This document shows positions 36,893 through 44,816 of a stretch of DNA of 64,000 nucleotides, piece by piece. Each line of letters begins with the position of its first letter. Within the stretch, counting starts at the first letter, position 1. Below the pieces are notes generated by a model. It saw only the letters and a program-made list of their open reading frames with translations, did no database searches and was not told where the DNA came from. Position numbers and translations under genes: made by a program. Source of the DNA: Parahoeflea alexandrii (lineage in GTDB: Bacteria; Pseudomonadota; Alphaproteobacteria; Rhizobiales; Rhizobiaceae); NCBI RefSeq assembly GCF_024105735.1, contig NZ_JAAAML010000002.1, positions 62,001 through 126,000 on the forward strand, given 5' to 3'.

Positions 36893-37480
36893 ATGAAATT
36901 GAACCTGCGACGTTGGCCTGCGGCCCTCTTCCTCGCAATGGCAATGCTTGCCATTGCCCCTTCCACCAAGAGCACGGCCACGGAGGCCGCCTGGGCACGT
37001 TTGGCGCAGGGCGGATACACGATCCTGCTGGGCTATGCGCGCACCCCGGGCGGCGAACCGCTCCGGCCCGATCTTGGAGACTGCGAAAACCGCAAGAGCC
37101 TGACCGATCGGGGCATCCAGGAAGCCCGTCGCATCGGCATGCGGTTTGCGGCCCGTGCCGTCTCCATCTCTGCAGTCTATTCCGGGGAGTTCTGCCGGGC
37201 GCTTGAAACGGCGGAACTCGCCTTTGGAAGCTCGAATGTCGAGACCAGGGCCTATCTCAACTCGATCGTCAGCGGCGGTGATCCGGAACTCATCCCCGGC
37301 GAACTGATTGCAGCCGTTGACGACTTTTACGGCGCCGGCAATCAGCTGATGGTTACCCATCCGGTTCTGATCCGCGCCATTTCTGGAACCACGCCGCGCG
37401 AAGGCGAGGCGGTTATCATCGCGCCGGGCATCAATCCCGGCGACAAGCCGCGTGTCATCAACCGCCTGTTGCTCGACTAG
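36893..37480 (+). CDS. secreted histidine-phosphatase-like protein lacking the catalytic histidine
   Basis: A 195 aa protein with a signal peptide (hydrophobic 9-22) and the layout of histidine phosphatases: LGDCENRKSLTDRGIQEARRIG, the SGEFCRALETAELAFG segment and a late VTHPVLIRAISG with His156. The RHG/RHA motif that holds the phospho-accepting histidine is instead GYA (Gly47-Tyr48; codons ggc tat at 37031-37036), so the enzyme should be unable to form phosphohistidine. It may be a binding pseudoenzyme. It lies between and opposite to the sulfosugar genes, ends 14 bp from the aldolase gene, and seems unrelated in function. Confidence 0.75.
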   Translation: MKLNLRRWPAALFLAMAMLAIAPSTKSTATEAAWARLAQGGYTILLGYARTPGGEPLRPDLGDCENRKSLTDRGIQEARRIGMRFAARAVSISAVYSGEFCRALETAELAFGSSNVETRAYLNSIVSGGDPELIPGELIAAVDDFYGAGNQLMVTHPVLIRAISGTTPREGEAVIIAPGINPGDKPRVINRLLLD

Positions 37481-37494
37481 GGCCAGGCCGTGCA

Positions 37495-38529
37495 TCAGCC
37501 GAAATCGCTGTAGCTGTGGCGGAAACTCTGGTCGGCGGGTGAGAACCGCGCACCCTCGGGCCCGAACACCGGGTGCTTGTCCCAGGGCGTCGCGGATTTG
37601 TCGGTAAGTGCATTGAGATCGCGCATATAGTCGACCGAACCGGTCTCCAGCCCCTGCCGCATCGCGTCCCAGTCGGGATAAAGTCCGAACGGCTCGAGCC
37701 AGATCGCCCTTCCCGCGAGATAACCGGATGCACCGGCCCTGTAGGCATGGGCAAGAATATTGCGGAACTCGGCCTTGCCGGCGCCTGCCGACAGCATCAC
37801 CCAGGGCCGCCCGGCAAGCCGTCCCATCTCGTCGAATGCCGCCTGCACGTCCGCGTCGCCACCCTCGGGAACATCCTTCGCCGCAACCGGGCTTTCCAGC
37901 TTGAACACGTCGATGCCGAACTCGGGCGCGGCGAAATCGGCCACCGATTGCAGCACGTGGTCGGTGCGCTTGCCGGTCATCTCGACATAATCGGTGGTCT
38001 GGTGCGCATCGCTCTTGAGCGGATAGACCAGCAGTTCGAACAGAAACGGAATGTCATACCGCGCACAGGCCTCGCCGATCCGCTTGGTGAAATCCTTCTG
38101 CTTCTGGCGGTTGTGTTTGGGTGCGTCGGGCCGGTACCAGGCCAGCACCTTGACCGCATCGCCGCCCATCCGCTTGATCTTGGCCACCGACCAGTCGTCG
38201 ATCTCGCTCGACAGCCGCCCTTCAGGCGTTTCCTCGAACACAGAATCCTCGAGTGTGACAATCAGCCCCTTTGTTGGCGAAAGCTTGCCGATCCCCTTGG
38301 GAATCGCGAAATGCGGATCCAGCAGCATCGCCGAGGATTGCCCCTGCAGGGCCTCGATCAGCAGGGTCTTGAACGCGGCCACCTCTTCCCAGGGCGCTTC
38401 GGCCACGCCATGATGTTTGGCGATCGGCCCCTTGATCGGCGGCCGCTGGTCAACGGCTGTCATCTTGAACAATCCCCTGTCGTCGGCCATGCGGCGCATG
38501 CCCCACAATTTGCCTGCGCTTAGCTGCAT
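37495..38529 (-). CDS. class I aldolase of the LacD/YihT type; candidate 6-deoxy-6-sulfofructose-1-phosphate aldolase
   Basis: A 344 aa TIM-barrel aldolase similar to tagatose-1,6-bisphosphate aldolase and E. coli YihT. Shared features are AVDQRPPI near residue 25, GGDAVKVLAWYRP, the Schiff-base candidate Lys210 in DVFKLESP, VMLSAG and AGASGYLAGRAIW. It would split the phosphorylated sulfosugar into DHAP and sulfolactaldehyde. About 50 residues longer than YihT, mostly at the C-terminus. The start lies within the kinase gene (10-bp overlap), so the two are co-translated. Tagatose or deoxy-ketogluconate phosphate aldolase are alternatives if the context is misleading. Confidence 0.78.
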   Translation of the reverse strand: MQLSAGKLWGMRRMADDRGLFKMTAVDQRPPIKGPIAKHHGVAEAPWEEVAAFKTLLIEALQGQSSAMLLDPHFAIPKGIGKLSPTKGLIVTLEDSVFEETPEGRLSSEIDDWSVAKIKRMGGDAVKVLAWYRPDAPKHNRQKQKDFTKRIGEACARYDIPFLFELLVYPLKSDAHQTTDYVEMTGKRTDHVLQSVADFAAPEFGIDVFKLESPVAAKDVPEGGDADVQAAFDEMGRLAGRPWVMLSAGAGKAEFRNILAHAYRAGASGYLAGRAIWLEPFGLYPDWDAMRQGLETGSVDYMRDLNALTDKSATPWDKHPVFGPEGARFSPADQSFRHSYSDFG

Positions 38530-39425
38530 AGTGGCGTCTCTTTCATGAAGGATTCGGTTTCCGCGCGTGTCGGATAGCCAGCGCGGCCATTGGTTCGGGT
38601 GCATTTGATCGCTGCAACGGCGCTGGCAAATCGGATCGCTTCGGGCGGTGACGCCCCTTCTCCGAGCAGCAAGGCGAAGGCGCCATGCCAGACGTCGCCC
38701 GCGCCCAGTGTGTCAAGTGGTGTAATGGCGAAGGCCGGCTCGGATCCGGATGCCGCACCTTGCCGCCAGAACACGCCCCTGGCGCCATCGGTCACGCAGA
38801 CGAAAGATCCCGTATCCGCGGCAACATCCGCCAGCGCCTTGTCGAGGTCGTCATGCTCCGCCCAGTCGCGCAGTCCCTGCGCCGAAAAGGCGACATGGCT
38901 TGCCTGGTGCAGCGCCGCCTCCGCTTCGCGGATCGGCGCTTCTCCATCAAGCACGCCGGGCAGACCACGCTCACGCGCGGTTTGCATGAGCACTTCGGCT
39001 CCATCGGGCCAGCGTGTATCGGCCAGCGCCGCATCGAAAGTCTGCGGCAGCGCCGCCTTCAGCCACCCGGCATCCATCGGCAAGTCATGATCCCGGAAAT
39101 TGACAATCTGGCGTTCGCCGGCCTGGTCGATGAACACCGACGAGAACGAGGATCGCCGTCTCTCGAAGCGGCGCACCATTGCGCAGTCGACGCCATCGGC
39201 CTCAAGTCCGGCGACAATCATGTCGGCCACCTGGTCCGAGCCGAGCCGGCTTGCCAGCATCGCATGCCCGCCAAGCCGGGCAATCGCCGCGGCGGCATTG
39301 GCGGCACCGCCCCCGCCGGTAATCTCGGCACCGTTCGCGCGGTACTTCTCCGCCAGCCGCGGCATCTCGTCGAGAAAGAAGACGAAATCCACCACTGCGA
39401 CCCCGGTGGTCACGATCTTTGTCAT
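38520..39425 (-). CDS. PfkB-family kinase resembling 6-deoxy-6-sulfofructose kinase YihV
   Basis: A 301 aa ribokinase-fold sugar kinase. It aligns with E. coli YihV (from memory) along its length: EKYRANGAEITGGGGAANAA, GERQIVNF, ALADTRWPDGA, GVLDGE, DTLGAGDVWHGAFAL and RFASAVAAIKCTRTNGRAG. Three residues I recall as contacting the sulfonate in YihV, Lys27, Asn109 and Arg138, fall at the same numbers here. The catalytic Asp is in GAGD. It should phosphorylate sulfofructose at C1. Operator site 2 lies 69 bp upstream. The resemblance goes well beyond generic PfkB motifs. Confidence 0.85.
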   Translation of the reverse strand: MTKIVTTGVAVVDFVFFLDEMPRLAEKYRANGAEITGGGGAANAAAAIARLGGHAMLASRLGSDQVADMIVAGLEADGVDCAMVRRFERRRSSFSSVFIDQAGERQIVNFRDHDLPMDAGWLKAALPQTFDAALADTRWPDGAEVLMQTARERGLPGVLDGEAPIREAEAALHQASHVAFSAQGLRDWAEHDDLDKALADVAADTGSFVCVTDGARGVFWRQGAASGSEPAFAITPLDTLGAGDVWHGAFALLLGEGASPPEAIRFASAVAAIKCTRTNGRAGYPTRAETESFMKETPLCS

Positions 39426-39493
39426 TGCAAGCTTCTATCCCAGGCACTCTTCCGGCAGAGGCAAATCGTCCCGCCCGGAATCGACCATATCAA

Positions 39494-39507
39494 GTCTTAT
39501 ATAAGAC
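39494..39507. promoter_or_regulatory. GTCTTATATAAGAC operator before the kinase-aldolase genes (site 2)
   Basis: Exact copy of the palindrome, followed on the plus strand by ACAAGAT as at site 3. It lies in the gap between the cytochrome c peroxidase-like gene and the kinase, 69 bp before the kinase start, and thus controls the kinase-aldolase transcript. Confidence 0.8.
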
Positions 39508-39560
39508 ACAAGATGGAATGCGCAGCTCCGGTGACCGTGGACCACACAAAAATCGCCGCT

Positions 39561-40940
39561 TCAATCCACCGGCAATCCGCTCGGGACGGCAGGCGGCCGT
39601 CCCAGACGTCCCTTCGCGCTCCCGGTCAAGGCGTTGAGAAACGAGACCAGTTGCGAGACCTCCGCATCGGAAAGCATGACCGGCGCGATATCGACCCGCG
39701 CCTTCAGCCGCGCCCGCTCGCGGCTGTCGTCGAGTGCAATGAAATCGACCCTTTCGAACCTCGCATCCGCCGGCAGCAAGACCATATCCGGCGTCCAGGC
39801 CTCCAGTGACGCAATCGGATCGAGATGGTGCCGCACGATCCCCTCCAGCGTCGCATAGGCGCCATTGTGGCCCCATGGCCCGGTCAGCGCCACGTTGCGC
39901 AGCATCGGCGTGCGAAACCGGTAGGCGTCTTCGAGCCTGTCCGATTCGGCCATGCGCCCGACGTCACGCACATAGGGATCGAACCGCCGGGTCCGCCCTG
40001 GACCGAAATGCGGCAGCGCCAGGGCATGAAACCCCTGATCCGATAGGAGCGGCCCGGAATGGCAGCTGGCGCATCCCGCCTTGCCGAAGAACAGCTCCAT
40101 GCCCGCCCGCGCCGGGGGCGACATCGCAGACCCGTCGCCGGCAAGAGAACGGTCAAACGCGCTGTCCGTGCTGCGCCATTCGGAATTCATGAAATCGCCG
40201 AGCGCATTGGCGATGTGCACGATGCTCAGGTCACCCGCCGCGGCAATCGAGGCGTCCGCGCCACGAAACAGCTCGAGATAGGCGGGAATCCCGCGCACAC
40301 GCTCGACCAGCAGCGGCCAGACATAATCGATCCGGTCATAGGCGGCCCCGGCTATCTTGTTCTCCTCCGGATTGCCGGCCATCTCCGTTTCCGATGTGAG
40401 CGGAAACAGCGCCTGCGCCGCCAGGATGCCCTTCAGCCCGAGTGGCAGATATTCCTCGGCCGGGGAGTTGAAGCCGTTGCCGAAAATATCGTCGACACTC
40501 AGCCGCCCGTCATGGAACAGCACGCTGATGTCGCGGGCGCCGAGATTGAACAGCGCCGGCGCATTGCGCGGCACCCGTTTCTCGATCAGGTCGGCTCCTT
40601 GTCCGGTTGTCCGCTTGGCGCCGATGCCCGTGCCGCCCTCGCCGACCCCCAGCGCCAGGCCATCCCCGGAGGCAAGATCATGGTGGTGGCAGGTGCCGCA
40701 GGAGATATTGCCGTTCCCCGACAAGATCGGGTCGTAGAACAGGAGACGCCCGATCTCCGCGAGCTTGGGATCGAAATCGTGAAAATCCGCGTCCGTCAGC
40801 GGCTTTGGCAGGACCTGCGCCTGGGCCGCCGGGGCAGACAGGCAGACGCCTGCAAGTAGGCCAAGCGTCGCAACGAGCGAGCGCAGTCCGGCGATTGCTT
40901 GGTTTCTCACCTTCCAGCCTCCCGTCCGCCTTGTCCCCAT
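39561..40940 (-). CDS. di-haem cytochrome c peroxidase / MauG family protein
   Basis: A 459 aa periplasmic di-haem protein. The N-terminus is a signal peptide ending near AAQAQ. Two haem-attachment motifs, CGTCH and CASCH, are present. Family segments include GRLLFYDPILSGNGNISC, GKRTTGQGADL, FHDGRLS, FRTPMLRNVALTGPWGHNGAY and the terminal DAEVSQLVSFLNALTG. It reduces peroxide or, MauG-like, oxidises a protein or small substrate. ATG 40940 has GGAGGAGGAG upstream; a GTG at 40910 is also well placed. Operator site 2 lies beyond its 3' end, so it is not obviously part of the regulon. Confidence 0.87.
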   Translation of the reverse strand: MGTRRTGGWKVRNQAIAGLRSLVATLGLLAGVCLSAPAAQAQVLPKPLTDADFHDFDPKLAEIGRLLFYDPILSGNGNISCGTCHHHDLASGDGLALGVGEGGTGIGAKRTTGQGADLIEKRVPRNAPALFNLGARDISVLFHDGRLSVDDIFGNGFNSPAEEYLPLGLKGILAAQALFPLTSETEMAGNPEENKIAGAAYDRIDYVWPLLVERVRGIPAYLELFRGADASIAAAGDLSIVHIANALGDFMNSEWRSTDSAFDRSLAGDGSAMSPPARAGMELFFGKAGCASCHSGPLLSDQGFHALALPHFGPGRTRRFDPYVRDVGRMAESDRLEDAYRFRTPMLRNVALTGPWGHNGAYATLEGIVRHHLDPIASLEAWTPDMVLLPADARFERVDFIALDDSRERARLKARVDIAPVMLSDAEVSQLVSFLNALTGSAKGRLGRPPAVPSGLPVD

Positions 40941-41039
40941 GCGGGTGCTCCTCCTCCGGGCCATCGGGCCACCGCCTTGCCAGCCCGGGCGCACCGCCCT
41001 TATTCTCGGCCACCTGACTTCGCAGCGAAAGAATGACAA

Positions 41040-41537
41040 ATGAAAGTTCCGCTTGCAAACGCCAAACACGGCCTGCTTGTTCTCGGCTTGGCCATCAGCA
41101 TTGCTCTTCCAGCGAGAGCCGAGATCGAGAAGGGCCGCATGCTGATGGAAAGCCACAGGTTCGAGGAGGCCATGGCCGAGTTCCTGCCCGCCGCCCGCTC
41201 CGGCAATGCCGATGCCGAGGAACTGATCGGCGTCATGTATGCCATGGGCCTGGGCGTCGAACGCGATGACGAGCGCGCCTTCGAGTGGTACCTGCGCGCC
41301 TCCATGAAAGGGCATCCCGGCGCGCAATCCGGCATCGGCTGGTACTTCGAGGTTGGCCGCGGCACGGCCGTCGATCTGGTCCGCGCCTATCTCTGGTACG
41401 GCCTCTCGGCCATCGGCGGCGATCCGGACGCGGCGATTTCGATCGAGGACGTGGCGAGGAAGATGACACAGGAACAGATCCGCCGCGCCGAGGTGCTGAT
41501 CAACGACTACCGTCCCTGGATGTACCCGTTTCGCTGA
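41040..41537 (+). CDS. Sel1-like repeat protein
   Basis: A 165 aa exported protein: signal peptide (about 1-27, PARA cleavage), then a TPR/Sel1-like array. Two repeats are clear, AEELIGVMYAMGLGVERDDERAFEWYLRASMKGHPGAQ and the next beginning SGIGWYFEVGRG, with a third degenerate one. Such proteins are adaptors for protein contacts. Divergent from the di-haem gene (99 bp shared promoter region), so the two may act together in the periplasm. Followed by a strong terminator. Confidence 0.8.
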   Translation: MKVPLANAKHGLLVLGLAISIALPARAEIEKGRMLMESHRFEEAMAEFLPAARSGNADAEELIGVMYAMGLGVERDDERAFEWYLRASMKGHPGAQSGIGWYFEVGRGTAVDLVRAYLWYGLSAIGGDPDAAISIEDVARKMTQEQIRRAEVLINDYRPWMYPFR

Positions 41538-41558
41538 ACGCCCATTCCAAAAGACAAA

Positions 41559-41593
41559 CCGCCCGGATGTGATCCGGGCGGCTGGCATTTTTT
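41559..41593. terminator. bidirectional intrinsic terminator between Sel1 gene and dctP (system 2)
   Basis: A perfect 10-bp stem CCGCCCGGAT/ATCCGGGCGG with loop GTG, followed on the plus strand by CTGGCATTTTTT. On the minus strand the stem is followed by TTTGTCTTTT, so it can end both the Sel1 transcript and the convergent TRAP binding-protein transcript. Confidence 0.85.
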
Positions 41594-41608
41594 GAAACCC
41601 GTGCAGCC

Positions 41609-42688
41609 TTACTGCATGTCCTTCATCGCACCGCCATCGATCATCTCGGAGGCCTTCGCGGCTTCGGCGACCAGCAGGTCATAGAAGGTGGCTCCACCCT
41701 CGACATTGGCCTTGAACCACTCGAACACCGGGGCTGCGGCTTCCTTGAACTGGGCCTTTTCTTCCATGGTAGGCACGTAGACCGCACCGCCCACTTCGGC
41801 AAACGCCTTGTAGGCGTCGATGGACTTGCGCTTCGGCGATGCGAATGTCGCCTGCTGAAGGGCCGCAAAACCGTCCACCACGACGCGGCGCAGACCTTCG
41901 TCCAGCCCAATGAACCGGTCATTGTTCATGTACCACAGCGCGCCCATGTAGGAATGGCCGTCAAGCGTGAGGTATTTCAGCCCGGCATCGGGGAACTTCA
42001 TGCCCATGATGTCGGTGATGCCGTTCTGGGTGCCTTCGACCACACCGGTCTGGAACGAGGTGAACAGTTCCGGCCAAGGAATCGGGGTCGGCGACGCGCC
42101 CATGGCGCGAACCAGTTCCTGCGGCAGGTCTGCCACCACGGTGCGGATCTTCAACCCATCCATGTCGGCCGGCGAACGGATTTCGCGCTTGGTGTTGGCA
42201 AAGTTGCGCCATCCGCCCGTGTTGCCGATCGTCATCAGCCGGATCATGCCGCCCGAATCGGCCAGCATCTGTTCGCGCAGCGCCCGGACGAAGGTACCTT
42301 CGGTCAGCACTGCCTCGGCAATGCGGTCATCGCGCAGCAGGTAAGGCAGATCCAGTACCTGCACATAGGGGAAGATGCCCGACGCGCCGCCTGAGGTGGA
42401 GATGTAGATGTCGATCGACCCGTCGGCGATACCCTGGAGGCATTCTGCGCCGGTCGAGCACAGCTGCGTGCCGATGAACAGTTCGACCTCGATCGCGCCA
42501 TTCGAGGCCTTCTCGACATAGTCCTTGAACACGATCAGACCGTCATAGTCCTCGTCGTTCTCGTTCGAGTTGGCCGTTGCACGCAGCTTGATATCGGCCG
42601 CCTGCGCCGCCGTGATCATGCCGCCGGCCAGGACCGAAAGTCCCAGCGCCGCCGCGGTCAGTGTTTTCATTGCCTGTTTCAAGATCAT
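41609..42688 (-). CDS. TRAP transporter substrate-binding protein DctP (system 2, palindrome-controlled)
   Basis: A 359 aa periplasmic binding protein with a signal peptide (hydrophobic 8-25, cleavage near AQAA). DctP-family landmarks are the IKLRATANSNEND start, FKDYVEKASNGAIEVELF, DMDGLKIRTVVADL with the ligand Arg, and FTSFQTGVVEGTQNG. It has its own operator (site 3) 38 bp upstream and GGGAGG before the ATG, so it is transcribed separately from, or in addition to, dctQ-dctM. Proposed ligand: the sulfosugar, its glycoside or sulfolactate, judged from shared regulation only. Confidence 0.88.
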   Translation of the reverse strand: MILKQAMKTLTAAALGLSVLAGGMITAAQAADIKLRATANSNENDEDYDGLIVFKDYVEKASNGAIEVELFIGTQLCSTGAECLQGIADGSIDIYISTSGGASGIFPYVQVLDLPYLLRDDRIAEAVLTEGTFVRALREQMLADSGGMIRLMTIGNTGGWRNFANTKREIRSPADMDGLKIRTVVADLPQELVRAMGASPTPIPWPELFTSFQTGVVEGTQNGITDIMGMKFPDAGLKYLTLDGHSYMGALWYMNNDRFIGLDEGLRRVVVDGFAALQQATFASPKRKSIDAYKAFAEVGGAVYVPTMEEKAQFKEAAAPVFEWFKANVEGGATFYDLLVAEAAKASEMIDGGAMKDMQ

Positions 42689-42725
42689 TGAAGAGCCTCC
42701 CGTTGATAATTGTTATGCATCACTA

Positions 42726-42739
42726 GTCTTATATAAGAC
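42726..42739. promoter_or_regulatory. GTCTTATATAAGAC operator before dctP (site 3)
   Basis: Exact palindrome followed on the plus strand by ACAAGAT. On the minus strand a consensus -35 TTGACA (42765-42770) lies 25 bp upstream of it, so the operator would cover the start region of the dctP transcript. Confidence 0.82.
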
Positions 42740-42815
42740 ACAAGATCGACAACATCCCTGTCCTTGTCAACCGGGCACAAGCTGTCGGAAACATCTTCCG
42801 CAAGCTTCCCGTTTC

Positions 42816-44105
42816 TCATCGCGCGAATCCGAACAGCTGCGGCACGAACAGCGAGATCTGCGGCACGAAGGTGATCAGGAAGATCACGATCACCTCCACC
42901 AGCAGAAACGGCAGGATAGCCTTTGCGATGGTTTCCACCCGCTCGCCCGACACGCTTGAGGTGACGAACAGAACCAGCCCCATCGGCGGCGTCGCCAGCC
43001 CGACGGTCAGATTGACGCTCATGATGATGGCGAAGTGCACCGGGTGCACGCCGAGATCGGTGAAGATCGGCCCCAGGATCGGACCCAGGATAATGATCGC
43101 CGGCCCGGCATCGAGGAACATGCCCACAATGAACAACAGGACATTGATCAGGAACAGCAGGATATAGGGATTGTCCGACAGGCCGAGAATGAAATTGGCC
43201 AGGATTTCCGGCGTGTGCGACAGGCTGACCACGGTCTTGAACGCCATTGCGGCACCGACAAGCAAAAGCACCACCGACGTCGTCATCGCAGCCTTTGTCA
43301 GCACTTTTGGCAGGTCTGCCCAGCCCATGGTCTTGAGAATGAACAGCGACACGATGAAGGCATAGACTGCCGCCACCGCAGACGCCTCCGTCGGCGTGAA
43401 CACGCCGCCCAGGATCCCACCGAGGATGATCACCGGGGTCAGCAGCGGAAAAAATGCCTTCAGGCTTGCCTCCCCGCGCTCCGGCCAGCTCGCCTTGCGC
43501 GCCGCAACCGGAAAGTCGTGCCGCTTGGCAAGAAAGGCGACGACCATCATCAGGCCGATGCCGACCAGCACCCCGGGAACGATGCCGGCGAGAAACAGTG
43601 CCGCCACCGATTCTCCCATCACATAGGCATAGATGATCATGATACCCGACGGTGGAATGATAGGACCGATCACCGAGGAGGCCGCGGTCACCGCCGCCGC
43701 GAATTTCCGGGTGTAGCCGTTTTTCTCCATTGCCGGGATCAGCATCGATCCCAAGGCCGAAACATCCGCAACGGCGGAGCCGGACAGGCCTGCAAACAGC
43801 ATCGAGGAGAGGATGTTCACATGCGCAAGACCGCCCTTGAGATGACCGATCATCGCCTGGCTGAACTCGACGATGCGCATGGTGATGCCGCCGCGGTTCA
43901 TCAGCTCGCCCGCCAGCATGAAGAACGGGATCGCCATCAGCGGAAACGAATCCATGCCCGTGTAGACGTTGCGGTAAAGCAGCGCGATGTCGCGTTCCTG
44001 GCCGTTGAGCCAGAGCAGAAACCCGGGGGCTGCCAACATGCCGAAGAACACCGGCAGGCCGATCATCAGGAAAATCAGGAACAGCGGCAGGAAGAAGAAC
44101 AGCAT
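42816..44105 (-). CDS. TRAP transporter large permease DctM (system 2)
   Basis: A 429 aa permease with about 12 helices and DctM signatures: FAGLSGSAVADVSALGSMLIPAM, GPIIPPSGIMIIYAY, and VGLATPPMGLVLFVTSSV. It starts 3 bp after dctQ and is followed 127 bp later by dctP with its own operator. The order Q-M-P is reversed from system 1 (P-Q-M), so the two transporters were acquired separately. Confidence 0.92.
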   Translation of the reverse strand: MLFFFLPLFLIFLMIGLPVFFGMLAAPGFLLWLNGQERDIALLYRNVYTGMDSFPLMAIPFFMLAGELMNRGGITMRIVEFSQAMIGHLKGGLAHVNILSSMLFAGLSGSAVADVSALGSMLIPAMEKNGYTRKFAAAVTAASSVIGPIIPPSGIMIIYAYVMGESVAALFLAGIVPGVLVGIGLMMVVAFLAKRHDFPVAARKASWPERGEASLKAFFPLLTPVIILGGILGGVFTPTEASAVAAVYAFIVSLFILKTMGWADLPKVLTKAAMTTSVVLLLVGAAMAFKTVVSLSHTPEILANFILGLSDNPYILLFLINVLLFIVGMFLDAGPAIIILGPILGPIFTDLGVHPVHFAIIMSVNLTVGLATPPMGLVLFVTSSVSGERVETIAKAILPFLLVEVIVIFLITFVPQISLFVPQLFGFAR

Positions 44106-44108
44106 GGC

Positions 44109-44696
44109 CTACTCCACCGCCACGATCACCCGGTCATGATCCTCGGGCAACTCGGCCTCCGGATCGATGAGGTGAGCAAGCGCCTTGAGACACAACTCGA
44201 CATTGACAAGGGTCATCATCAACAGGCCGACAGGCAGCGACATGTACATCCATGCCAGCTTGATGCGAACAAGCCCGAGGCCGAGAAACTCAAGCGGCAG
44301 CTTCAGCGAGCTGGAATTGAACAGCCAGCCGGAGTTGACATGGTTGAGCCCGAGCCGGAATCCGTAGACAAGCACGACCAGCGACACTAGCAGCAGCATC
44401 AGGCCGAGCAAGGCGCCAAGCCGCGCGGGCAACAGGTCCTTGACCATCTCAATGGAAACAAACCCGCCCCAGCGATAGGCCGTCGGTGCAATCAGTGCCG
44501 TCATCCAAAGCATCAGAAAACGTGCGCCCTCATCGGGCCATGCCAATGCGTTGCCGAGGATGTAGCGGAAAACCACCTGCAGGATGATGATCAGCACCAT
44601 CAGCCCCATAGCCACCCAGGCAATGTTGCGACCAGCCCTTAGAAGCAGGGTGTTCAACCCCGCCAGCGGTTTGAGCACCGCCAGAATCACCGTCAT
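44109..44696 (-). CDS. TRAP transporter small membrane subunit DctQ (system 2)
   Basis: A 195 aa four-helix subunit: LQVVFRYILGNALAWPDEGARFLMLWMTALIAPTAYRWGGFVSIEMV is the classical DctQ region. I chose the ATG at 44696 because GGGGAGGA stands eight bases before it; a start at 44720 adds eight residues with no ribosome site. Operator site 4 lies 44 bp upstream, so dctQ-dctM belong to the same regulon as suyAB. Confidence 0.88.
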   Translation of the reverse strand: MTVILAVLKPLAGLNTLLLRAGRNIAWVAMGLMVLIIILQVVFRYILGNALAWPDEGARFLMLWMTALIAPTAYRWGGFVSIEMVKDLLPARLGALLGLMLLLVSLVVLVYGFRLGLNHVNSGWLFNSSSLKLPLEFLGLGLVRIKLAWMYMSLPVGLLMMTLVNVELCLKALAHLIDPEAELPEDHDRVIVAVE

Positions 44697-44740
44697 GGTC
44701 TTGGTCCTCCCCAGGGCCACCCGCCAAACCGCGTCCGCAA

Positions 44741-44754
44741 GTCTTATATAAGAC
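44741..44754. promoter_or_regulatory. GTCTTATATAAGAC operator before dctQ-dctM (site 4)
   Basis: Exact palindrome; the flank differs from the other three (CTTGCC in place of AyAAGA). A TTGACA on the minus strand (44785-44790) lies 30 bp upstream of it. It sits between the galM stop and dctQ. Confidence 0.8.
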
Positions 44755-44816
44755 CTTGCCTATGGGCTTCTATTTCTCGACGCCTGTCAAGACCGGAAAT
44801 TCTCAACCGCTGAGTG

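Noticed and set aside
36836-37495. Minus-strand frame opposite the phosphatase-like gene, which would link the aldolase and isomerase genes
   Set aside because: The plus-strand protein has a signal peptide and family motifs; the opposite frame is low-complexity and Arg/Gly-rich without motifs.
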